Shown one piece after another: positions 50,271 through 59,906 of a DNA stretch of 64,000 bases. Origin of the DNA: Acidimicrobiia bacterium (lineage in GTDB: Bacteria; Actinomycetota; Acidimicrobiia; IMCC26256; PALSA-610); NCBI GenBank assembly GCA_036271555.1, contig DATBAK010000059.1:29267-93266 (forward strand), read 5' to 3'. The notes below the pieces were generated by a model, which was given only the letters and a program-made list of their open reading frames with translations, did no database searches and was not told the DNA's origin. Each line of letters opens with the position of its first letter. Position 1 is the first letter of the stretch. A program made the translations under genes and the position numbers.

Positions 50271-51164
50271 GTGGTGTCAGCGACGGCGATCCCCGCCGAT
50301 CCCGACCTGTCCGCGCGCCCACCGCACGACGAGCGCCTCCCGGACGAGCGTCTCAACGTCCGGTCGTCGATCCCGTTCGGGCTCGTCCACCTGGTCCCGT
50401 TCCTTGCGATCTTCACGGGCGTGACCGAGAAGGTCGTGCTCCTCGCGTTCGCGACGTTCGCGGTGCGCATGTTCCTGATCACCGCGGGCTACCACCGCTA
50501 CTTCTCGCACCGCAGCTTCCGCACGAACCGCGTCGTGCAGTTCCTGCTCGCGTTCGGTGGAACCATGGCCGCGCAGAAGGGGCCGTTGTGGTGGGCCGCG
50601 CACCACCGCAACCACCACCAGTTCGCCGACACCGACGACGACGCGCACAGCCCGCGGCGCGGCTTCTGGTGGAGTCACGTCGGTTGGATCCTGTGCGACA
50701 AGTACGGCGAGTCGCGGCACGACAACATCCGCGACTTCGCGAAGTACCCGGAGTTGCGCTTCCTCGACAAGCACGACTGGATCGGCCCCTGGACGCTTGG
50801 GGTCGCGTGCTACCTCATCGGTGGTTGGAGCGGTCTGGTCGTCGGCTTCTTCGCTTCGACCGTCCTGTTGTGGCACGTCACATTCACCGTGAACTCGCTC
50901 GCGCACGTCTTCGGCAGCCGCAAGTACGACACGACCGACACGAGTCGCAACAACGTGTTCATCGCGCTCGCGACCGGCGGCGAGGGCTGGCACAACAACC
51001 ACCACCGCTACCCGTTCGCGGCGCGCCAGGGCTTCCGCTGGTGGCAGATCGACACCACGTACTACGTGCTGCGCCTGATGGCCGCGCTCGGCCTCGTACG
51101 CGACCTGCGGCCGGTGCCGGCCGAGGTGGTCGCGGAGGGCTACAGGGTCAAGCCGAGGAAGTGA
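50271..51164 (+). CDS. Membrane acyl-CoA/lipid delta-9-type fatty acid desaturase
   Basis: A 297-aa di-iron desaturase with three histidine boxes, HRYFSH (75-80), HHRNHH (111-116) and HNNHH (about 240-244), and about four membrane helices. This is the stearoyl-CoA desaturase architecture; it introduces a double bond into acyl chains and so adjusts membrane fluidity. GTG 50271 follows a GAGGAG about 10 nt upstream. Expression is probably controlled through the twin palindromes at 50177-50215. Its 3' end overlaps the convergent acetyltransferase by 25 bp. Confidence 0.9.
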   Translation: MVSATAIPADPDLSARPPHDERLPDERLNVRSSIPFGLVHLVPFLAIFTGVTEKVVLLAFATFAVRMFLITAGYHRYFSHRSFRTNRVVQFLLAFGGTMAAQKGPLWWAAHHRNHHQFADTDDDAHSPRRGFWWSHVGWILCDKYGESRHDNIRDFAKYPELRFLDKHDWIGPWTLGVACYLIGGWSGLVVGFFASTVLLWHVTFTVNSLAHVFGSRKYDTTDTSRNNVFIALATGGEGWHNNHHRYPFAARQGFRWWQIDTTYYVLRLMAALGLVRDLRPVPAEVVAEGYRVKPRK

Positions 51165-51607
51165 GTCGCGTCGGGGTTGTCGTTGTAGCGCTCGATGGGT
51201 AGGAAGCCGTGCTTCGCGTAGAGCGCGAGCGCCTCGACGAGCACGCCGTTGGTGTCGAGCACGAGCCGTTGGTGTCCGAGCGCGCGGCTGTGCGCGACGA
51301 GCTCGTCGAGCAGGCGACTGCCGAGACCCGCGCCGCGCGCATCGGGATGGATCCACATGCGCTTCAGCTCTCCGGTGCGCGCGTCGATGCTGCGCACTGC
51401 GCCGCAACCGGCGACCGCGTCGTCGCGGTACACCAGTAGGAAGCAGCCGCCGGGACGCTGGTAGTCGTCGACGTCGTCGGCCTGCTCCGGATCGACGCCG
51501 GTGATGCCCGCGACGCGGTCGAGGATCTCGTTCAGGTACTGCGTCAGCGCGTCGCGCGCGTCAGGCCCGTGCGGGTCGACTGCGACGATGCGTGGCGCTT
51601 GCGGCAC
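51140..51607 (-). CDS. GNAT-family N-acetyltransferase
   Basis: A 155-aa acetyltransferase: GCGAVRSIDA, then the acetyl-CoA motif MWIHPDARGAGLGSRLLDEL (about 93-112) and ALALYAKHGF. The substrate is unknown. GTG 51607 is taken as start because it leaves an N-terminus of family length; the open frame extends far upstream as a shadow of the YihY gene. Starts of the two divergent genes are only 18 bp apart. Confidence 0.83.
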   Translation of the reverse strand: MPQAPRIVAVDPHGPDARDALTQYLNEILDRVAGITGVDPEQADDVDDYQRPGGCFLLVYRDDAVAGCGAVRSIDARTGELKRMWIHPDARGAGLGSRLLDELVAHSRALGHQRLVLDTNGVLVEALALYAKHGFLPIERYNDNPDATHFLGLTL

Positions 51608-51625
51608 GCGGGGAACGGTAATGCT

Positions 51626-52603
51626 GTGAACGTGGTCGGCGGCGTGAGCAGCGGGGTGAAGCGCGTGCTGCGCGCCGTCGACGAGTTCCAGCAATCGCAC
51701 GCACCGCTCGCGTTCGTGTACGGCGTCGTGAAGAAGTTCGGCGACGACCGCGGCAGTCAACTCGCCGGGCTCATCGCGTTCTACGGCTTCCTCTCGTTCT
51801 TTCCACTGATGCTCGTCGTGATCACGGTGACCGCGTTCCTCGCGCACGGCAACGCGCACCTTGCGTCGCAGATCCAATCGTCGGCGTTGAGTCAGTTCCC
51901 GGTCGTCGGCAAGGACCTCACGAGCAACGACAAGGCGTTGCCGGGCAACGGCTTCGGTCTCGCGGTCGGTCTCGTCGGTCTCGTCTGGGGCGCGCTCGGC
52001 GTCACCCAGGCAGTCCAGTACGCGTTCGCCGAGGTGTGGCACGTGCCCTACAAGGACCGCGCGCCATACTTCGTCCGCATCGCGCGCGGCCTCGGTCTGT
52101 TCGCGTTGCTCGGGCTCGGCGTCGTCGTGACCGCGCTGCTCGCGTCGCTCGGACCGATCCTCGGCGACTCGTTCCTCGCGGGCGCAGCCGGCTTCGTCGC
52201 CGGTGTCGTGGTGAGCATCGGGCTCTACCTCGTCGTGTTCCAACTGCACAGTCCGAAGCAATGCACGTGGCGCCACCTGCTCCCGGGCGCGATCGTCGCG
52301 GGCGTCGGCTGGCAGGCACTCGAGCTCGTCGGCGTGCAGCTCGTACAGCACCAGCTCAAGAACGCGTCGCAGCTCTACGGAACCGTGGCGTTCGTCCTCG
52401 GGCTGATCTCGTTCCTCGCGTTCGTCGCGCAGATCACGCTCTACGGCATCGAGATCAACTCGGTGCGCGTGCAGGAGCTCTGGCCGCGCAGCCTCTCCGC
52501 TCCGCCCTACACCGACGCCGACCGCGAGATGCTGCGGATCCTCGCCCGCCAGGAAGTCCGGCGCGCCGGCGAGCGGATCGACGTCGCGTTCGAGGACGCT
52601 TGA
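51626..52603 (+). CDS. YihY/BrkB-family inner membrane protein
   Basis: A 325-aa integral membrane protein with about six transmembrane segments. It carries the family features LAGLIAFYGFLSFFPLMLV (about 48-66), GALGVTQAVQYAF and a conserved WRHLLPGAIVAGVGWQ segment, plus a charged C-terminal tail. The family was once called ribonuclease BN by error, and its function is not established. GTG 51626 is preferred to the longer frame start because the latter overlaps the acetyltransferase. Confidence 0.87.
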   Translation: MNVVGGVSSGVKRVLRAVDEFQQSHAPLAFVYGVVKKFGDDRGSQLAGLIAFYGFLSFFPLMLVVITVTAFLAHGNAHLASQIQSSALSQFPVVGKDLTSNDKALPGNGFGLAVGLVGLVWGALGVTQAVQYAFAEVWHVPYKDRAPYFVRIARGLGLFALLGLGVVVTALLASLGPILGDSFLAGAAGFVAGVVVSIGLYLVVFQLHSPKQCTWRHLLPGAIVAGVGWQALELVGVQLVQHQLKNASQLYGTVAFVLGLISFLAFVAQITLYGIEINSVRVQELWPRSLSAPPYTDADREMLRILARQEVRRAGERIDVAFEDA

Positions 52604-52607
52604 TGAT

Positions 52608-52626
52608 CGCGCTCGCTTCGCTCGCC
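52608..52626 (-). repeat. Dispersed intergenic repeat, copy 7 (short core, inverted)
   Basis: CGCGCTCGCTTCGCTCGCC is the reverse complement of the GGCGAGCGAAGCGAGCGCG core found in copies 2 and 3. Downstream bases diverge. It lies between the yihY-like gene and the amidohydrolase. Confidence 0.6.
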
Positions 52627-52664
52627 AAAGCGACCCGACCGTTCCTGCGGGCACCTTGGTTCGG

Positions 52665-52670
52665 TAGGGT
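52665..52670 (+). promoter_or_regulatory. Candidate -10 box (TAGGGT) for the amidohydrolase
   Basis: TAGGGT ends 6 nt before GTG 52677, fitting a leaderless transcript. Confidence 0.5.
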
Positions 52671-52676
52671 CGGTTC

Positions 52677-53927
52677 GTGACCGCCACGCTCGCGATCGTC
52701 GCCGACCGACTCATCGACGGCACCGAGCGCGAGCCCGTCGAGCAGGCGGTGCTCGTCACGTCGAACGGGCGGATCGACGCGGTCGGCGCGCGTGCGTCGG
52801 TGAAGATCCCCGACGGCGCGACGATCGTCGAAGGCGACGACCTCACGCTGCTGCCGGGGTTCATCGACGCGCACGTGCACCTCGCGATGCAGTCGGGCGT
52901 CGACTACGGCCGGCTGCTGATGACCCAGCGCTCGATGCAGCTGCTGATGGCGGTGCCGAACTCCGCGGTCACGTTGGAGGCCGGCGTCACGACCGTGCGC
53001 GACGCGGGGCTGAGTCCGGCGAGCGTGCGCGACGCGATCGACGCGGGCTACTTCCCGGGGCCGCGCTGCCAGATGGCGGTGAGCATTCTCAGCCAGAGCG
53101 GTGGCCACGGTGACCCGACGATGCCGTGCGGCTGCGAGCTCTACCTCGACTGCGGGATCGACATCCCCGACGCGCGGGTCGACGGTGCCGACATGATGCG
53201 CCGGCGCGTCCGAGAGGTGCTGGCGGCCGGGGCCGACTGGATCAAGCTCTGCACAAGCGGTGGCGTGCTGTCGCCGCACGACACTCCGGACGCCGCGCAG
53301 TTCACGGTCACGGAGATCGAGGTCGCGGTCGAGGAGGCCGCCGCGCAGGGCAAGCGGGTGATGGCACACGCGATGTCGACCGCGGGCATCAAGCACGCGT
53401 TGCGCGCGGGTGTCGCGAGCATCGAGCACGGCTGCTTCCTCGACGAGGAGGCGATCGCGCTGATGAAGGAACGCGGCGCGTGGTTGGTGCCGACGTTGGT
53501 CGCCCCGCGCGACGTGATCGCCGCGGGTGGCGAGGGCCGCACGATCCCCGAGGCGATGGTCGCCAAGGCGCGCGCCGTGAGCGCCGCGCACATGGAGTCG
53601 TTCCGCGCTGCGGTCGCGGCGGGAGTGAACATCGCGATGGGCACGGACTCCGCCGTTGGTCCGCACGGCGGCAACCTGCGCGAGCTCGCGCTCATGGTCG
53701 AAGGCGGGATGACACCGCTCGACGCGATCCGCACCTCGACCGCGGCGCCCGCGCGCTTGCTGCGGCGCGACGCCGACCTCGGCGCGCTCGAGCCCGGCAA
53801 GCTCGCCGACGTCGTCGTCGTGCAGGGCGACCCGCTCGCCGACATGGGCATCCTGGCGGAAGCGCAACGCATCCGGCTCGTGCTCAAGGGCGGGGTCGCC
53901 GCGAAGGATCTGTTGACGACTCGTTGA
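52677..53927 (+). CDS. Amidohydrolase family metal-dependent hydrolase
   Basis: A 416-aa enzyme of the imidazolonepropionase/prolidase-like branch. Metal-binding and catalytic signatures are DAHVHL (about 64-69), a lysine in DWIKLCTSGG (probably carbamylated), HAMS, EHGCF and GTDS. Substrates in this group are small amides, dipeptides or lactones; the exact one is unknown. No signal peptide is present. The GTG at 52677 is supported by TAGGGT 6 nt upstream. Confidence 0.88.
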   Translation: MTATLAIVADRLIDGTEREPVEQAVLVTSNGRIDAVGARASVKIPDGATIVEGDDLTLLPGFIDAHVHLAMQSGVDYGRLLMTQRSMQLLMAVPNSAVTLEAGVTTVRDAGLSPASVRDAIDAGYFPGPRCQMAVSILSQSGGHGDPTMPCGCELYLDCGIDIPDARVDGADMMRRRVREVLAAGADWIKLCTSGGVLSPHDTPDAAQFTVTEIEVAVEEAAAQGKRVMAHAMSTAGIKHALRAGVASIEHGCFLDEEAIALMKERGAWLVPTLVAPRDVIAAGGEGRTIPEAMVAKARAVSAAHMESFRAAVAAGVNIAMGTDSAVGPHGGNLRELALMVEGGMTPLDAIRTSTAAPARLLRRDADLGALEPGKLADVVVVQGDPLADMGILAEAQRIRLVLKGGVAAKDLLTTR

Positions 53928-53999
53928 TCGGCGCGGTGAACCCGGCGCTCGCGCGTCCGTAGTACCTCCGAACGAACGTCGAACCGGATCGGGGGAGCG

Positions 54000-55175
54000 A
54001 TGCGCGCGTTGGTGGGACGGACATGGTGGATGGCCGCATTCGTGGCCGGACTCGTGACGATGTCGGCGGTGGCCGCGGGCGCGGCCTCGTGGACGGTGGA
54101 GCCCACGCCCGATCCCGGCGCCGCGAACACGGTCGGCGGTCTCGTCGCGTTCGGGCCGAACGACGTGTGGGCCGTCGGTTCCGCGACGTCACCGAGCTAT
54201 GCGGGCTGCCACAGTCGCGCGTTCGCGACGCGCTGGAACGGCACCGCGTTCGTGTCGGTGCCGGCGACCGGCGGACCGATCTGCGCGAGCGTGAACGGCG
54301 TCGGCGGCAGCGCCGACTCCGACGTGTGGGCGGTCGGTAGCGCGAACGACGGGCGCGCGACACACATTCGCCACTGGGACGGCGGCGCGTGGTCGACCGT
54401 CGCCGACGCGAACGTCGCGGGCCCGGCGCCGGGGCGACGGCTGCGCACGACCGCGCTGAACGGGATCGTCTCGCTGAGCGCGTCGAACGCGTGGACGGTG
54501 GGCGTGACCGAGTACCCGAGCTTCACGTTGAACACCCTCGTCGAGCACTGGAACGGATCGAAGTGGACCGCGGTCGACGCGACCGGGCCGAAGGGCAGCG
54601 AGCTGAACGCGGTGACCGCGCTGTCGCCGAACGATCTGTGGACCGTCGGTGAGGGCGGTTCGTCGGGGAGCGCGGGCCTCGCGACGCTCACCGAGCACTG
54701 GAACGGCTCGAAGTGGAGCATCGTCCCGAGTCCGAACACGAACGTCGTGAACTTCCTCCGCGGGGTCTCGGGCGCGTCGAGCAACGACGTCTGGGCCGTC
54801 GGCGAGTCGGTCAAGGACTCCTTCGACGGCGTGTCGGTGTCGAGCAATCTGGTCGAGCACTGGGACGGGAAGCGCTGGAGCGTCGTACCGTCACCGAACG
54901 TCGGGCCGCGCAACAACCAGCTCGACGCGGTTGCGGCGCGCGGCACGAACGACGTGTGGGCGGCCGGCTTCTCGGAGGTCGTGCGCGGCGACATCCCGGT
55001 GCTGCAGACGCTCGTCATGCACTGGAACGGCAAGGCCTGGAAGGTCGTGTCGACGCCCGACGTGGGCTCGGGTGACAACTGGCTCGACTCGGTCGTCGCG
55101 CCGGCGGGCAGCCACGAGGTGTTCGCGTCGGGCACGGGCCCGCACGGAACCTTGGTTCTCCGAACTGCGGGGTGA
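54000..55175 (+). CDS. Secreted repeat protein (DVWAVG / HWNGxxW repeats, propeller-like)
   Basis: A 391-aa exported protein. A signal peptide (about 1-29, ending AGAA) precedes about seven repeats of roughly 50 residues, each with a (N/S)DVWAVG-like strand and an (E/R/M)HW(N/D)GxxW strand. It resembles the two proteins near 31-33 kb but uses NDVWAVG where they use C.AVG and lacks the paired cysteines. A beta-propeller is likely. Function is unknown. Purine-rich GGGGGAG precedes the ATG at 54000. Confidence 0.82.
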   Translation: MRALVGRTWWMAAFVAGLVTMSAVAAGAASWTVEPTPDPGAANTVGGLVAFGPNDVWAVGSATSPSYAGCHSRAFATRWNGTAFVSVPATGGPICASVNGVGGSADSDVWAVGSANDGRATHIRHWDGGAWSTVADANVAGPAPGRRLRTTALNGIVSLSASNAWTVGVTEYPSFTLNTLVEHWNGSKWTAVDATGPKGSELNAVTALSPNDLWTVGEGGSSGSAGLATLTEHWNGSKWSIVPSPNTNVVNFLRGVSGASSNDVWAVGESVKDSFDGVSVSSNLVEHWDGKRWSVVPSPNVGPRNNQLDAVAARGTNDVWAAGFSEVVRGDIPVLQTLVMHWNGKAWKVVSTPDVGSGDNWLDSVVAPAGSHEVFASGTGPHGTLVLRTAG

Positions 55176-55181
55176 CGCGCG

Positions 55182-56993
55182 TCAGCGCGTGACCGACTCC
55201 GCCCGTTGCACGTAGTCGTCGACGTGCCCGGCGAGCACGTCGAGGCTCGACGTCCAGAATCCACCGTCGCGCACGTCGATCCCGAAGCCGCGCGCGAGCG
55301 TCACCGCGTCGGCCATGCCCGCCTGCGAGAGCAGGTCTTCGTAGCCCGCCCGGAACGCCTCCGGGTCGTCGAGGTAGCGCGCGTACAGACCGATGCCGAA
55401 CAGCAGTCCGAACGTGTACGGCCAGTTGTAGAACGGCGTGTAGTAGTGCGGCTTCACCGCCCACATGAACGGATGGCGGTGGTCGGGATGGAGCCCGTCG
55501 CCGTACGCGGCGTCCTGCGCGTCGAGCATCGCGGTGTTGAGCTCGTCGACCGAGAGGCTGGTGCGCTTGCGGCGCGCGCAGAGCTCGGTCTCGAACAGGA
55601 ATCGGCTGTGAATGTCGACGACGACCTGCGCCGCGCCGACGAGGTGCGTGTCGAGCAGCGCGAGCCGTTCGCCGTCGTCGCCCGCGAGCGCGACCGCGTG
55701 CTCGAAGAGGAGCGTCTCGCAGAAGATCGACGCGGTCTCGGCGAGCGCCATCGGCAACCGGCGCTGGAGCGGCGTGCGGTCCGCGAGCGTGACGTTGTGG
55801 AACGCGTGACCGAGCTCGTGCGCGAGCGTCGTGACCGAGTCGTGGCTGCCGTCGAAGTTCATCATGACCCGGCTGATGTCGCCCTCGACGCCGATGCAAT
55901 ACGCGCCGCCGCGCTTGCCGTCGCGCATTTCCGCGTCGACCCAGCGTTCGTCGAAGGCGCGTTCCGCGAGGCCGACGAGCGCGGGGGAGAACCCGCCGAA
56001 CGCGGCGCGCACGCGTGAGGTCGCGTCGCTCCACGACGCGCCGGTCTCCGCGCCCACCGGCGCGAAGAGGTCCCACCACGGCAGTCCGCCGTCGTGGCCG
56101 AGCAGCCCGGCCTTGGCGCGGAAGTAGCGACGGAAGGTCGGGAGCGACGCGACGACGGCGTCGGTCATCGCGTCGAGGGTGTCGCGGTCGACGTTGTTGT
56201 ATCGGAGCGCGGGCTCGAGGTCGTCGGCGAAGCCTCGACGCCGGTTCAGCACGCCCATCGTGCCCTTCGCGCCGTTGAGCGCGGCCGCGAGCGGCACCGC
56301 GGCCGTCGCCCAGGCCGCGAGCTCGCCGTCGTACGCGGCGCGTCGACGGGCCGCGTCGCGATGGGTCGCGAGACCGCGCGCCATCGTCATCGGGATGCGC
56401 TCGACGTCGAGACCCGGCATCCGGAGCTCGACGACGAGCTGCGAGGAGACGTCGCCGTGCAGCCGTTGCCACGCGAGCGCGCTCGCGGGCGCAAGGTCGG
56501 CGGCGAGCGATTCCTCGGCCTCGCTCATCTGGAGCTCGGCGCTCTCCGCGGCCGTGCGCAGCACGAACTCGTGCTCGGCCACCGTGAGGCTCTGCTCCGC
56601 GAGCCATTCGGTGCCGCCGAGCGCGGCGAGCCACGAGCCGAGCCGCTTGGCCAGCGGCGCGAGCGGCGCGCCGCGTGTCTGCAGCTCGACGAGGCGCGCC
56701 GCGGCGCGGTCGTCGCGACTGTCGGTCGTCGTGAGCGCGTAGAGGAACGAGTTGAGCCGGCGCAGCTGCTCCTGCACCGCGTTCGTCGCGTCGAGCAGCG
56801 CCTCGAGCGCGTCGACGTCGACGCTCGTCGGTTGGCGCGTGTCGCCGCCATGGATGTCGAGCTCGTCGTAGCGCACGCGGAGCCGGTCGATCTCGGCGTA
56901 GACGTTCTCCAGCGCGTCGGTGAACGCGCGGTCGTCGACGCTCGCGAAGATCGGCTCGAGGTCCCAGCGCGGCGCGGTGTCGGTGGTCGTCAC
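55182..56993 (-). CDS. M3-family oligoendopeptidase (PepF-like)
   Basis: A 603-aa zinc metallopeptidase cleaving oligopeptides in the cytoplasm. The helical N-terminal half is followed by the catalytic domain with HELGHAFH (about 390-397) and a downstream glutamate in ETASIFCE; HDSVTT and FYNWPYTFG are other family landmarks. Length fits PepF (about 600). GTG 56993 overlaps the stop of the sterol-desaturase-like gene (GTGA). It is the last gene of the four-gene minus-strand operon that starts at 59899. Confidence 0.92.
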   Translation of the reverse strand: MTTTDTAPRWDLEPIFASVDDRAFTDALENVYAEIDRLRVRYDELDIHGGDTRQPTSVDVDALEALLDATNAVQEQLRRLNSFLYALTTTDSRDDRAAARLVELQTRGAPLAPLAKRLGSWLAALGGTEWLAEQSLTVAEHEFVLRTAAESAELQMSEAEESLAADLAPASALAWQRLHGDVSSQLVVELRMPGLDVERIPMTMARGLATHRDAARRRAAYDGELAAWATAAVPLAAALNGAKGTMGVLNRRRGFADDLEPALRYNNVDRDTLDAMTDAVVASLPTFRRYFRAKAGLLGHDGGLPWWDLFAPVGAETGASWSDATSRVRAAFGGFSPALVGLAERAFDERWVDAEMRDGKRGGAYCIGVEGDISRVMMNFDGSHDSVTTLAHELGHAFHNVTLADRTPLQRRLPMALAETASIFCETLLFEHAVALAGDDGERLALLDTHLVGAAQVVVDIHSRFLFETELCARRKRTSLSVDELNTAMLDAQDAAYGDGLHPDHRHPFMWAVKPHYYTPFYNWPYTFGLLFGIGLYARYLDDPEAFRAGYEDLLSQAGMADAVTLARGFGIDVRDGGFWTSSLDVLAGHVDDYVQRAESVTR

Positions 56994-58102
56994 GGCGCCG
57001 AAACTAGTGCCGCGTCCCGGTGGCGTTGATACGCCCAACCTGGACCGCGGAAGACGAACGAGAGCCGTTCGTTCCAGTTCTTGGAGTGGAACACGTCGCG
57101 CAGCATCTCGAAGTGCTCGTGCGCGGCGACGCGCAGCGGATTGAACGTGTCGAGGTTCTTCGTCAGCCCGTAGACGACGGCGTCGTCCTCCGGCTCGAAC
57201 GTCCCGAAGAGCTTGTCCCAGACGATCAGGATGCTGCCGTGGTTGCGGTCGATGTATCGCGGGTTCATGCCGTGATGCACGCGGTGGTGCGACGGCGTGT
57301 TGAGAACCTTTTCCAGCGGTCCCATCGTGCGGATCGTGTCGGTGTGGAACCAGTACTGGTAGAGCAGGTTGATCCCACGCGCCTCTTCGATGAGCGCGGG
57401 GCGGATGCCGGCGAGCGCGAGCAGCCCGTAGGGCACGAACGTGCCGAGCGCATCGGCGACCGGCTGCCGCAGCGCAGTCGACAGGTTGTAGCGCTCGCTC
57501 GAGTGGTGCACGACGTGGATCGCCCACATGTAGCGGCTCTCGTGCATGAACCGGTGATTCCAGTAGTAGACGAGGTCCCAGCCGAAGATCGCCGCGAGCA
57601 GCGCGAACGGTCCCGCGCCGAGATCGCGCACGACGCGTCGGTCCCACAGTCGCCGCGCGCTCGTGCGCGATGCGAACGCGGTCGTGATCGCGATCCCGCC
57701 GCTGACGATCGCGGTGACCCCGGCCGCGCTCGCGATCTTGCGCGCCGCGCGCCGCGCCCGGCGCCGTCGCGAGCGCGTGATGAGCGGCGCGTCGGTGGGC
57801 TCCTCGAGACTTGCGACCAGATCCGCGAGCGTCGTCACCGCGGCCGCGGTCAGCGCGGTGCCGACGAGCGCCTTGCCGTACTTGCCCTTGCCCGGTGTGA
57901 ACGGCCCGAGCAGCTTCGGCACGACGATCGGCGCGAGGAGGCTCGCGGTGCCCATCGTGAGGCTCGTGATGGTGTCGCGGCGTTCGTAGTCGGCCGCGGT
58001 CGGGCCCCGGGCGCCCGCATGGGCGCGCAGCCACGCGTGCTCGGCGCCCATCGTGCCGAAGAAGACCGGGATCGCGGCGACCGTCGGATCCATCGCCGTC
58101 AT
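56990..58102 (-). CDS. Sterol desaturase / fatty acid hydroxylase superfamily protein
   Basis: A 370-aa membrane di-iron protein. The histidine motifs NHRFMH, HVVHHSS and HHRVHHGMN match the ERG3/FA-hydroxylase pattern HX3H, HX2HH, HX2HH. There are four to five membrane helices. Substrates may be sterols, hopanoids, carotenoids or fatty acids. ATG 58102 is chosen; GTG 58120 and ATG 58093 are alternatives without better ribosome sites. It sits between the ABC permease (25 bp) and the peptidase (GTGA overlap). Confidence 0.87.
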   Translation of the reverse strand: MTAMDPTVAAIPVFFGTMGAEHAWLRAHAGARGPTAADYERRDTITSLTMGTASLLAPIVVPKLLGPFTPGKGKYGKALVGTALTAAAVTTLADLVASLEEPTDAPLITRSRRRRARRAARKIASAAGVTAIVSGGIAITTAFASRTSARRLWDRRVVRDLGAGPFALLAAIFGWDLVYYWNHRFMHESRYMWAIHVVHHSSERYNLSTALRQPVADALGTFVPYGLLALAGIRPALIEEARGINLLYQYWFHTDTIRTMGPLEKVLNTPSHHRVHHGMNPRYIDRNHGSILIVWDKLFGTFEPEDDAVVYGLTKNLDTFNPLRVAAHEHFEMLRDVFHSKNWNERLSFVFRGPGWAYQRHRDAALVSAP

Positions 58103-58127
58103 TGTCGCATCCGCGGGCACGGGCCGC

Positions 58128-58976
58128 TCAGGAGCGGATGTCCTTGCGCTGGAACACCACGAACGCGGCCCCGCCCGCGACGACCAGGTACAAGATCTGC
58201 ACGACGATGCCGGTGATCATGTCGTGCGAGAAGCGCGCCTGCGTGAACATCGACGTCCACGACTCCGCGTAGTGCGTCGGGAAGCCGTAGCGGACGCGTC
58301 CGAGCGCCGTGATCGCGTCGAGGATCTCCGACACGATGTACACGCCGATCGTCGCACCGATCGCGCTCGCGGCGGAATCGGTGAGCGTCGAGAACAACGT
58401 GCCGAGGGCGAGCAGCGCAGTGAAGCCGAACGCGACGTACGCGGTCGCGAGCGCGTTCCGCTCGAGCATGACCGTGGTCGAGAGGCGCGTGAACTCGACG
58501 AAGGTGCCGTTGCTCACGAAGAACGGCACCCGCACCGGATGCCAGCCGAACAGCAGCACGCCCGCGCCGAGGCCCGCGAGCGCGGCGAGGATCGTCGACG
58601 CCCAGATGAGCACGCCCGCGACGAACGCCTTGGCCGCGAGTAGGCGACCGCGGGCAACCGGCCGCATCAGCAGGTAGCGGAGGTTGCCCCAGCCGGCGTC
58701 GCCGGCGACGGAGTCGCCCGCGAACGTGCCCGCGATCACGACGAGCAGGAATGCACTCAAGGCTGCGAGCACCGCCGCGGGCACGAGCAGTCCGCTCTGG
58801 CGCGCCAGCCGGAACAGACCGTCGGCGGGTCCACCGCTGCCGTCGCCGGGCCGGTCGCCGCGTGCGTGGATCGCGGTGACGATCAACGCGGGCAGTCCGA
58901 CGAGCAGGAGCACGACGACGAGCGTGCGCACGCGCCGCGCCGCCTTCACGAACTCCGTGCGGACGAGCGCGGTCAC
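58128..58976 (-). CDS. ABC-2 type transporter permease
   Basis: A 282-aa integral membrane subunit with about six membrane segments (first about 17-35 after a short basic start). It has the typical ABC-2 layout with a large extracytoplasmic loop between the first two segments. GTG 58976 overlaps the ATPase stop (GTGA). With the ATPase it forms a complete export-type pair; substrates of such pairs are often drugs, lipids or signal peptides. Confidence 0.87.
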   Translation of the reverse strand: MTALVRTEFVKAARRVRTLVVVLLLVGLPALIVTAIHARGDRPGDGSGGPADGLFRLARQSGLLVPAAVLAALSAFLLVVIAGTFAGDSVAGDAGWGNLRYLLMRPVARGRLLAAKAFVAGVLIWASTILAALAGLGAGVLLFGWHPVRVPFFVSNGTFVEFTRLSTTVMLERNALATAYVAFGFTALLALGTLFSTLTDSAASAIGATIGVYIVSEILDAITALGRVRYGFPTHYAESWTSMFTQARFSHDMITGIVVQILYLVVAGGAAFVVFQRKDIRS

Positions 58977-59899
58977 GATGCGGCCGGCGCGTGCTGCGGC
59001 GGACTTGCGAGCAGGTCGAGGAACGCATCTTCGAGCCGTTGCGTCGCCATGAGCGTCTCGACGCGGATGCCGTTGCTCATGAGCGCGGTCGCGAGATCCG
59101 ATCGCTGCCCCTCGCGCAGTTGCACGACGAGCCCGTCGCCCTGGCGCTGCACGCCGTCGACGTTCGGCAGCGCGGTGAGCACCGACTGCGCGCGTTCGCA
59201 ATCGTCGACCTCGACGTAGACGCTTCCCGTCGACCCGATGAGGTCGCGCACGGTGCCGTCGACGACGAGCCGCCCGCGGTTCATCACGATCACGTGGCTG
59301 CACATCTGCTCCACCTCGCTCAGGTGGTGGCTCGACAGCAACACCGTCGCACCCTGCGCGCTCACGCGCGCGACGAGCTCACGGATCTCGCGGATCTCAC
59401 CGGGGTCGAGGCCGTTGGTCGGCTCGTCGAGCACGAGCAGCTCGGGGCGGCCGAGCAGCAGCCGCGCGAAGCCGAGCCGTTGCTTCATGCCCTGCGAGTA
59501 CGTCTTCACGCGGCGATGGATCGCGTCCTCCAACCCCGCGATCGCCAGCGCGCCGTCGAGGTCGGCGTCCTTCATGCGCGCGCCGCCGGCCTCCCACCAG
59601 AGCCGCAGGTTGCGCATCCCGGAGAGATGCGGCACGAACGCGGCCTGCTCGACCATGGCGCCGACGCGTCGCAGCTCGTGACAGCCCGGCGTCACCGTGG
59701 TGCCGAACAGACGCGTGCGACCGCCCGACGGACGCTCGAGGCCCATGAGCACGCGCAGCGTCGTCGTCTTCCCCGCGCCGTTCGGACCGAGCAGCCCGTA
59801 GACCTGTCCGCGCTCGACGGTGAACGACAGATCCTCGACCGCGTTCACGCCGTGGAAGTGCTTCGAGAGCCCGTCGACCGCGACGACCGCGTCTGCCAC
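58973..59899 (-). CDS. ABC transporter ATP-binding protein
   Basis: A 308-aa ATPase subunit: Walker A GPNGAGKT (38-45), signature YSQGMKQRL, Walker B LLVLDEPT and switch His in SSHHLSE. The last 90 residues form the DrrA/CcmA-type C-terminal region. GTG 59899 is proposed as the start because a TACGGT box ends 7 nt upstream, as for several other genes here; the upstream GTG 59908 overlaps that box. It is the first gene of the operon with the permease, the hydroxylase-like protein and the peptidase. Confidence 0.9.
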   Translation of the reverse strand: MADAVVAVDGLSKHFHGVNAVEDLSFTVERGQVYGLLGPNGAGKTTTLRVLMGLERPSGGRTRLFGTTVTPGCHELRRVGAMVEQAAFVPHLSGMRNLRLWWEAGGARMKDADLDGALAIAGLEDAIHRRVKTYSQGMKQRLGFARLLLGRPELLVLDEPTNGLDPGEIREIRELVARVSAQGATVLLSSHHLSEVEQMCSHVIVMNRGRLVVDGTVRDLIGSTGSVYVEVDDCERAQSVLTALPNVDGVQRQGDGLVVQLREGQRSDLATALMSNGIRVETLMATQRLEDAFLDLLASPPQHAPAAS

Positions 59900-59906
59900 G
59901 ACGCTC